This document shows, in pieces, positions 58,631-64,000 of a stretch of DNA of 64,000 nucleotides; the stretch's first letter is position 1, and each line of letters begins with the position of its first letter. Both the position numbers and the translations under genes were made by a program. The stretch covers positions 1 through 64,000 of the forward strand of contig JADJGQ010000005.1 in assembly GCA_016708025.1 (NCBI GenBank), read 5' to 3'. This stretch comes from a bacterium (GTDB lineage Bacteria > Zixibacteria > MSB-5A5 > GN15 > FEB-12). The notes beneath the pieces are model-generated. The model worked only from the letters and a program-made list of their open reading frames with translations, did not search any database and had not been told where the DNA came from.

Positions 58631-59155
58631 ATGAAGAAAGTCCTACTCACACTTGGACTCGTGATGCTGTTCGCGCTTGGTGCCCAGGCCCAGGATGCGG
58701 CGAAAAAAACCAACTTCTACCTCGGCGCCGGACTTGGATTGCCGATGGGTGATTTTGGCGATGCGTTTGGTATGGGGTTGCATGGCGCCGGCGCCATTGG
58801 ATTTAATGTCTCCCCGACATTCCAGCCGCGCGGCAAAGTGGAATTTCACACGTTTGGATCGGACATTGACGGAGTCGACGGCTCCCTCAACATAATCATG
58901 TTCGGTGCTGACGGCCGCTTCAGCTTCGCCAAAGAAGGCCAGAAGATGGCCCCGTTCCTTCTGGGCGGTCTCGGTTTTGCATCGTCCAAGTTTGAAGATT
59001 TCAGCTCCACTGACTTCTATTTTGAGTTTGGTGGCGGTGTTGATCTCGTTTCAAATTCGGCCATGTCCTGGTTTCTGCAGGGACGTTATGTGTCGATCAG
59101 TGGAGACGGCGGTTCCGATGCGTTCATTCCGGTGACTGTCGGAGTTCGATTCTAA
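58631..59155 (+). CDS. outer-membrane beta-barrel protein
   Basis: 174 residues from the ATG at 58631 (GGAGAAACT before it; the frame is open to 58565). Signal peptide MKKVLLTLGLVMLFALGAQAQ. Strands include TNFYLGAGLGLPMGDFGDAFGMGLHGAG, GKVEFHTFGSDIDG, and a terminal SMSWFLQGRYVSISGD ... VTVGVRF ending in Phe. It is a paralog of the gene at 60177 (shared SISGD, FHTF, GDF elements). Likely an outer-membrane barrel of eight strands. Confidence 0.8.
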   Translation: MKKVLLTLGLVMLFALGAQAQDAAKKTNFYLGAGLGLPMGDFGDAFGMGLHGAGAIGFNVSPTFQPRGKVEFHTFGSDIDGVDGSLNIIMFGADGRFSFAKEGQKMAPFLLGGLGFASSKFEDFSSTDFYFEFGGGVDLVSNSAMSWFLQGRYVSISGDGGSDAFIPVTVGVRF

Positions 59156-59178
59156 ACTAAATTCGTAGCTTTTTTCTG

Positions 59179-59212
59179 AGGGCCAATCGTATAGATTGGC
59201 CCTTTTTGTTTT
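59179..59212 (+). terminator. terminator of the 58631 gene
   Basis: AGGGCCAATC / GATTGGCCCT stem, five-base loop, TTTTTGTTTT. Confidence 0.92.
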
Positions 59213-59331
59213 CACGCTTGACTAATATGGTTGAACTTCTCCATCTTAAAAATGTAGAAATCGAGCTAAGGCTCTGCACGCTTAAGGCGCGGGTGGAGAT
59301 AGTCATCGAAAATTCAACCATGGAGGTTTTT

Positions 59332-60006
59332 GTGAAGAAGGTTCTTTTTGTATTGGCATTGGTTATGGCGCTGGCAATCGGTGCCTCGGCGCAGGATCCG
59401 GTCAAGGGCTTGACTGGTGCCGGATTTAAGGCTGGCGTCGTAATGGCGAAAGCTTCGGGCGACAATATCGACATGGCCGAAGAAGAGAGTGGTATCGATG
59501 CGAGTTATTTGATGGGATTTGCCGTGGGCGGTTTCATTGAATATTCGTTCAGCCCAAGTTTTGCTATTCAGCCCGAAATCCTTTACAACACTAAGGGTGT
59601 GAAATTCAAATCAGACGAATTTGACGTTACCGATAAGATCACTACGACCTATATGCAGATCCCCGTTCTGCTGAAGTTCAACATCCCGACCGCCGGTAAA
59701 TTCGATCCGTTCATCTACGCCGGTCCGTCGATTGGCATTCTGCTTTCAGCGAATGACAAACTCGAGGGCACCGACGAAGATTACGATGAAGATATCAAGG
59801 ATTCATTCAAGAGCACAGATATCACTGCAGTTCTTGGACTGGGCGCGGGATTCCCGATGGGGGCATCCGGTCAGCTGACTTTCGAAGTCCGCTATGATAT
59901 GGGTCTGACCAACGTTGCCGAAGATATGGTCATTGAAGACGAGACTGTTGCAGGCGATGCCAAGACCGGAAGCATCGGCTTCCTGGTTGGTTTCAGCTTC
60001 CTATAA
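59332..60006 (+). CDS. PorT/OMP_b-brl family outer-membrane protein, GTG start
   Basis: 224 residues from the GTG at 59332, chosen because GGAGG lies six bases upstream and a signal peptide (VKKVLFVLALVMALAIGASAQ) begins there; the longer frame to 59206 has none. FSPSFAIQPEILYNTKGVKFKS, TTYMQIPVLLKFNIP and FDPFIYAGPSIGILLSAND match OMP_b-brl_2; it ends GSIGFLVGFSFL. The same family as 5600. Expected role: outer-membrane barrel. Confidence 0.85.
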   Translation: MKKVLFVLALVMALAIGASAQDPVKGLTGAGFKAGVVMAKASGDNIDMAEEESGIDASYLMGFAVGGFIEYSFSPSFAIQPEILYNTKGVKFKSDEFDVTDKITTTYMQIPVLLKFNIPTAGKFDPFIYAGPSIGILLSANDKLEGTDEDYDEDIKDSFKSTDITAVLGLGAGFPMGASGQLTFEVRYDMGLTNVAEDMVIEDETVAGDAKTGSIGFLVGFSFL

Positions 60007-60046
60007 ATCGTGAGCAACGCTGACCCATCAGTCAGCTAAGTCATTG

Positions 60047-60078
60047 AAGGGCCGACTTGTTCGGCCCTTTTTCTTTTT
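60047..60078 (+). terminator. terminator of the 59332 gene
   Basis: AAGGGCCGA / TCGGCCCTT stem with CTTGT loop and TTTTTCTTTTT. Confidence 0.92.
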
Positions 60079-60176
60079 CCGCCCCTGCCAAACTATTCCT
60101 AAGTACGCCCTATAAAGGGGCCGATAATAGACTAGGTATGTCGTGAATGAGTATAATCTCTGAAGGAGGATATACG

Positions 60177-60770
60177 ATGAAACGGATATTCCTGATTGTG
60201 GCGGCCTTGTTGCTACTGGCGATTTCAGCATCCGCTCAAGGCGTGAAGCCATTTACCCTCTATCTGGGTGGTGGAGCCTCGCTGCCAAATGGCGACTTCT
60301 CCAACGAATACAAGATGGGACTCCATGCCACGCTTGGTTTGGGGCTCAATTTTGGTCCTGGTCTGCAATTTGTCCCCAAAGGGGAGTTCCACACGTTCTC
60401 GGCTGATACCGACGCCTTGATGGAAGAGAATGACTATCTCTCGGTAAGTGGGGGATCATTCAACGCCTTTCTGGTGGGGGCAGATCTGAAGTTGACTCCG
60501 CCGCTTCCGGGTGCGCCGCTCAAGCCGTATCTGTTTGGTGGTGGCGGCTGGGCCAGACTGCAGCCTTCGGATCTGGACTATGAAAACTCGCTTGGTGAGG
60601 GGACAATCGTTTTTGCCAAGGAGAACAAGTTCTATTGGAATGTCGGCGGCGGGCTGAATCTCGGGTCGGGGCCGGCGTTCAGTTTCTTCCTGCAGGCTCG
60701 GTATCTGAGCATCAGCGGAGATGAGGTCAAGTACAACGCCATTCCGATCACCCTGGGTATAAAGTTCTAG
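60177..60770 (+). CDS. outer-membrane beta-barrel protein, paralog of 58631
   Basis: 197 residues from the ATG at 60177; AAGGAGGA is at the right distance. Signal peptide MKRIFLIVAALLLLAISASAQG. LYLGGGASLPNGDFSNEYKMGLHATLG, GEFHTFSADTD, KPYLFGGGGWARL, FFLQARYLSISGDEV and PITLGIKF align with 58631. This is a tandem paralog pair flanking an unrelated PorT barrel. Confidence 0.8.
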   Translation: MKRIFLIVAALLLLAISASAQGVKPFTLYLGGGASLPNGDFSNEYKMGLHATLGLGLNFGPGLQFVPKGEFHTFSADTDALMEENDYLSVSGGSFNAFLVGADLKLTPPLPGAPLKPYLFGGGGWARLQPSDLDYENSLGEGTIVFAKENKFYWNVGGGLNLGSGPAFSFFLQARYLSISGDEVKYNAIPITLGIKF

Positions 60771-60794
60771 GCATGCGCGAAATCGTGCACTGTG

Positions 60795-60826
60795 ACGGGT
60801 CGAGGTTTTCCTCGGCCCGTTTTTGT
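60795..60826 (+). terminator. terminator of the 60177 gene
   Basis: ACGGGTCGAGG / CCTCGGCCCGT stem (one G-U pair), TTTT loop, TTTTTG tail. Confidence 0.9.
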
Positions 60827-60929
60827 TGGTGGTCGGCGGTCCCTTTTTTCTCTGTTGCCACATCCGCGACTTGTGTATATTCGTCTCGCACGGGTATAGT
60901 GTCTCAATGATGTTTCTCGTGGCTTGCTT

Positions 60930-61496
60930 ATGAAACGGATCGTAATACTCATTTCGGCGTTGGTGTTGGTCGCGGCTTCTCTTCAGGCGCAGCCGAATGG
61001 AGCGGACCGTCTGGCGATCAAGGTCGGACTCTCCCCTGCCTACGCGATCGACCGTCTCGGCGACAAAGCTGATTACGGCGGCGGCGCGATGCTGGCACTT
61101 GAGTTTCGTCCCTTCTCCGGGATACCTGAGGTATCTTTTCAAATCAACGGAAATTACCTGATGCTGAAAGCGCGGGCAGAAGGGGATCCCGATGTAACGC
61201 TTTCATCAGGTCTTTTCGACCTCAAATTGACCCCCTCATGGCAGTCTGAATCGCATCTCTATCTATTTGCAGGGGGCGGATACGGCACAATTGAATTGAA
61301 GGATGCCGGTGTCGGCGACTATCTGGTGGACAGTCTCAGTTCCGAGGAGAAACCGCTGGTTGAGGTCGGTATCGGAATGGAACGAAAGGGTCGTTCGGGG
61401 TTGGGGTACTTTGTCGAGATCGCGGGAGTCAATCTCATCAGCGACCGTTTCGGCGATTACCGCTACGGACGGCTGACGTTTGGCCTGATCTTTTAA
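60930..61496 (+). CDS. exported beta-barrel protein
   Basis: 188 residues from the ATG at 60930 (a TTG two codons earlier is also possible); the ribosome site is weak. Signal peptide MKRIVILISALVLVAASLQAQ. Barrel-like strands: DRLAIKVGLSPAYAIDRLG, FSGIPEVSFQINGNYLML, SHLYLFAGGGYGTIEL and terminal YGRLTFGLIF. No named family. It is convergent with the biotin carrier gene, whose stop is the next base. Confidence 0.7.
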   Translation: MKRIVILISALVLVAASLQAQPNGADRLAIKVGLSPAYAIDRLGDKADYGGGAMLALEFRPFSGIPEVSFQINGNYLMLKARAEGDPDVTLSSGLFDLKLTPSWQSESHLYLFAGGGYGTIELKDAGVGDYLVDSLSSEEKPLVEVGIGMERKGRSGLGYFVEIAGVNLISDRFGDYRYGRLTFGLIF

Positions 61497-61994
61497 CTAC
61501 TCACTCAAATCCAATTCGATGATCGGCTTTTCGGTATCGACCTGATCGCCTGCCGCAAAGTTGATCGCTTTCACTCTCCCTTTGGCACGGGCATTGACCT
61601 GGTTTTCCATCTTCATCGCTTCGACAATCACCATCGGCTGTTTGATCTCCACCGCATCACCGACGGCGACCATGATTTTGACGATCTTGCCGGGCATGGG
61701 CGCGAAGATCTTGTCTTTTTCACCGGCATGGTCTCCCCCGCCGGCGGAGATCGTCGCATCAGAGGCATCCGTTAATTCGACCTGCATGGCATCGATATCG
61801 ACGTAGAATATCCCCTTATGCTTGATCGCGGCCACAAGTGACCGCTTGCCATCGATGAGAACTGCGAAGGTTGAGTCACCGTGAGGGGTGAACAGAAGTT
61901 CCTTGCCTGCGACTGTGGCGGCATAGCCGGAGTCGGTCGATTTTAGCTCGACCGCGTGCTCGGTTTCCTGAAAGCGGAAGTCGTATTTAGCCAC
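61497..61994 (-). CDS. biotin carboxyl carrier protein
   Basis: 165 residues. The C-terminal biotinyl domain has VEAMKMENQV with the biotin lysine Lys128. The N-terminal 90 residues are a beta-rich part as in the split acyl-CoA carboxylase alpha subunits (HAVELKSTDSGYAATVAGKELLFTPHGDSTFAVL). It carries biotin between carboxylase and transferase. It overlaps the carboxylase gene by eight bases. Confidence 0.9.
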   Translation of the reverse strand: MAKYDFRFQETEHAVELKSTDSGYAATVAGKELLFTPHGDSTFAVLIDGKRSLVAAIKHKGIFYVDIDAMQVELTDASDATISAGGGDHAGEKDKIFAPMPGKIVKIMVAVGDAVEIKQPMVIVEAMKMENQVNARAKGRVKAINFAAGDQVDTEKPIIELDLSE

Positions 61995-63501
61995 GGATGG
62001 AGCCTCCTACCTGCCAGTCGCCCAAAAGTTGCCATGGGGATGGGAGTTTTGCTTTGCCGGTGGCGGCAACTGCAGTTGGTGAAGTCTCGGCGGCGATAGA
62101 TGCTGCGGCGGCGGCAAGCGGGCCGATCTCGGGCCACTCGGTCGCGCGGGTTGACATATTCTTTTCGATGAAATTCGTATAAGTTTTACCAGTCACGAAA
62201 TCGGGATGTTCCAAGACCTCGATCATGAATTTCCGAGAGGTCTTGACGCCGAGGATCTTGTACTGCTTGAGAGCATCGATCATTTTGCTGATCGCAGATT
62301 CGCGGTTGGAGGAGTGGACAATCAGTTTGGCCATGATCGGGTCGTAGTTGATCGTGATCTCCGAGCCGTGGTCAATGCCGCTGTCAACGCGAATGCCGGG
62401 GCCGACCGGTTCATTGTACAATAGCACGGTGCCGGTGGAAGGCATGAAATTGTTTTCACCGTCCTCGGCATAAATGCGGCATTCGATGGCATGGCCGCGT
62501 TGCGAGAGATTTTGCAGCTCTTTCGAGAGCGGAAGGCCGGCCGCGACGCGAATCTGTTCGACGACCAGATCAACTCCGGTCACCATTTCAGTGATCGGAT
62601 GCTCCACCTGGATGCGCGTGTTCATTTCGAGGAAGTAGTAGTGACCGGATTCATCCAGGAGAAATTCGACTGTGCCAGCATTGGTGTAGTTGGCTGCCTG
62701 CGCGACCTTGACTGCATCGGCACCCATTTTTGCGCGAAGCTCCGGTGTCAGGGCGATTGACGGGGTTTCTTCGACGATCTTTTGATGGCGGCGCTGAATG
62801 GAACATTCACGCTCGAACAGGTGAATGGTATTACCGTGATGATCGCCGAGGACCTGGAATTCAATGTGTCGTGGATTCGAGATGTATTTCTCGAGATAGA
62901 CGGTCTCATCACCGAAAGCGTTTTTTGCTTCGCGACGGGCAGCATCAATAGAGGATGCCAGGTCGGCGGGGTTTTGCACGACGCGCATACCCTTTCCTCC
63001 ACCTCCGGCGGCAGCTTTGATGAGCACCGGGTAGCCAGCCTTTTTGGCGGCATCTTCGAATTCAGAGAGTTTGTCGCCGCTCGCGCGCATGCCGGGAATA
63101 AGCGGAATACCTGCGTCAGCCATCTTGACACGGGATTCAACTTTGTTTCCGAGTAGTCGCATTGCTTCAGGGCCGGGGCCGATGAACGTGATCCCGGCAT
63201 CGGCGCAGGCTTTTGGCAAAAGTGGGTTCTCGGCAAGAAAACCGTAGCCGGGATGGATAGCATCGCAGCCAGTCTGTTTGGCGGCACCGATGATCTTGTC
63301 GATATCCAGATATGATTCTCGCGGCGGGGGCGGTCCGATAAAGACGGATTCATCGGCATGCCAGCGGTGCTTGCTGTTTTTGTCTGCCTCGGAATAGACC
63401 GCGACCGATGGGATACCTAGTGAGCGGCAGGCATTCATGACGCGGACCGCGATCTCGGAGCGGTTGGCGACGAGAATCTTCCTGAAAAGAGGTGCTGACA
63501 C
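61987..63501 (-). CDS. biotin carboxylase subunit of an acyl-CoA carboxylase
   Basis: 504 residues with a GTG start that overlaps the hydratase stop by one base. ATP-grasp enzyme that carboxylates biotin: KILVANRSEIAVRVMNACRSLG, IHPGYGFLAENP, KAAAGGGGKGMRVV, RHIEFQVLGD, MNTRIQVEHPITEMVTGVDLV, YDPIMAKLIVH. The C-terminal MIDALKQYKILGVKTSRKFMIEVLEHPDF is found in propionyl- or methylcrotonyl-CoA carboxylase alpha chains rather than in AccC. The substrate is not set by sequence; neighbours suggest leucine or propionate catabolism. Confidence 0.93.
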   Translation of the reverse strand: MSAPLFRKILVANRSEIAVRVMNACRSLGIPSVAVYSEADKNSKHRWHADESVFIGPPPPRESYLDIDKIIGAAKQTGCDAIHPGYGFLAENPLLPKACADAGITFIGPGPEAMRLLGNKVESRVKMADAGIPLIPGMRASGDKLSEFEDAAKKAGYPVLIKAAAGGGGKGMRVVQNPADLASSIDAARREAKNAFGDETVYLEKYISNPRHIEFQVLGDHHGNTIHLFERECSIQRRHQKIVEETPSIALTPELRAKMGADAVKVAQAANYTNAGTVEFLLDESGHYYFLEMNTRIQVEHPITEMVTGVDLVVEQIRVAAGLPLSKELQNLSQRGHAIECRIYAEDGENNFMPSTGTVLLYNEPVGPGIRVDSGIDHGSEITINYDPIMAKLIVHSSNRESAISKMIDALKQYKILGVKTSRKFMIEVLEHPDFVTGKTYTNFIEKNMSTRATEWPEIGPLAAAAASIAAETSPTAVAATGKAKLPSPWQLLGDWQVGGSIRG

Positions 63502-64000
63502 TATTTATTCCCCTCTCGATTGGCCACCCAATTCGGCGTCCGCTTATTCAGAAACGCATCCATCCCTTCCTGGCCCTCGGGGGAGATGCGGAGTTTGGCG
63601 ATCATCTCGGCGGTGTAGGGCATGAACTCCTCAGGAGCCATCGTCGGGACCGCGCCGATTAACTGCTTGGCCATGGCGACGGCTTCGGGGCCGGACGACA
63701 GGATGGCATTGACATATTCAGCTACGGAGGCGTCGAGTTGGTCATCGGCGACAACCTTGTTGACCAGGCCGACTTCGAGGGCACGAGTTGCGCCCATTCG
63801 CTCACCGGTGATGAACAGTTCGCGCGACTTTCCCTCGCCAATTTTCTTCACCACGTACGGCCCAATGCAGGCCGGGACTACGCCGATCTTGACCTCCGAG
63901 AATGAAAACTTGGCGGATTCGGCGGCGATAGCAAAATCGCAGACCGCCACAAATCCGGTCCCACCACCTATCGCGGCTCCGTTAACGCGCGCAATGACCG
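63501..64000 (-). CDS. enoyl-CoA hydratase/isomerase family protein (partial)
   Basis: The last 166 residues of a crotonase-fold protein; the 5' part lies past the window edge at 64000. The first visible residues, VIARVNGAAIGGGTGFVAVCDFAIAAE, form the oxyanion-hole stretch with the usual GGG, followed by FSFSEVKIGVVPACIGPYVVKKIGE, and a family tail. A methylglutaconyl-CoA hydratase (leucine breakdown) is plausible beside a biotin carboxylase. It is translationally coupled to the carboxylase gene (TAGTG overlap). Confidence 0.85.
   Translation of the reverse strand, partial: VIARVNGAAIGGGTGFVAVCDFAIAAESAKFSFSEVKIGVVPACIGPYVVKKIGEGKSRELFITGERMGATRALEVGLVNKVVADDQLDASVAEYVNAILSSGPEAVAMAKQLIGAVPTMAPEEFMPYTAEMIAKLRISPEGQEGMDAFLNKRTPNWVANREGNK

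Noticed and set aside
1..64000. tRNA, rRNA or riboswitch genes
   Set aside because: No tRNA-like cloverleaf, no 16S/23S words and no known riboswitch core were seen in the gaps, which are mostly under 300 bases. A covariance-model search would be decisive.

Overview
The window is a chromosome-like, moderately GC-rich segment of a Gram-negative, diderm bacterium. Secreted outer-membrane beta-barrels of the PorT/OMP_b-brl type, Sec signal peptides, lipoproteins, a one-piece cytochrome b succinate dehydrogenase of the Bacteroidetes/Chlorobi style, a C-terminal dockerin and MglA/roadblock proteins together suggest the FCB superphylum, perhaps a candidate phylum such as Zixibacteria. That placement is inference: there is no rRNA gene here, and the clear Shine-Dalgarno sites argue against typical Bacteroidetes. 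I saw no tRNA, rRNA, CRISPR array, transposase or prophage.

Layout. 0-3.5 kb: three neighbouring genes (methyltransferase, SpoIIE-type phosphatase, NmrA-like protein), each broken by several frameshifts. 3.5-8.7 kb: dispersed repeats, a tiny cysteine-rich secreted peptide, and a run of secreted or outer-membrane proteins of mostly unknown function. 8.7-16.4 kb: central carbon metabolism, with sucCD (its two genes separated by a palindromic repeat) and sdhCAB, around two secreted unknowns. 16.4-18.4 kb: a small iron group (bacterioferritin, a Fur-box-like operator, an exported porin-like protein, an IsdG/HmoA-like monooxygenase). 18.4-23.5 kb: a metallo-hydrolase, a frameshifted threonine aldolase, a cold-shock protein, a dolichol-kinase-like membrane protein and a parvulin lipoprotein.

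23.5-37.5 kb is the most interesting part. A PilS-like kinase, PilC, PilT and PilB lie directly beside an MglA-type GTPase with a long C-terminal tail, four proteins with proven or likely roadblock/LC7 domains (two stand-alone, one membrane-anchored, one fused to TPRs), a DUF4388 protein and a ComEC protein whose C-terminal metallo-beta-lactamase domain has lost its metal motif. All are on one strand. This looks like a pilus motor coupled to a GTPase/roadblock switch, possibly including DNA uptake.

37.5-53.7 kb: murJ and rpsT (divergent, with the rpsT promoter inside murJ), a dockerin-bearing M28 peptidase, argF, a frameshifted porin, a LiaF-like protein, several orphans, rpiB, ilvE and bioY. 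53.9-58.4 kb: thiolase, 3-hydroxyacyl-CoA dehydrogenase and two acyl-CoA dehydrogenases in one operon (beta-oxidation or butyryl-CoA chemistry). 58.6-61.5 kb: four exported beta-barrels on the other strand, the first three each followed by a terminator. 61.5-64 kb: a biotin carrier protein, a biotin carboxylase and the start of an enoyl-CoA hydratase, which resembles the leucine (liu) or propionyl-CoA carboxylase arrangement; bioY would supply its biotin.

Frameshifts recur at 0-3.4 kb, 19.84 kb and 47.69 kb in otherwise conserved reading frames, so assembly indels must be excluded before any of these genes is called dead.
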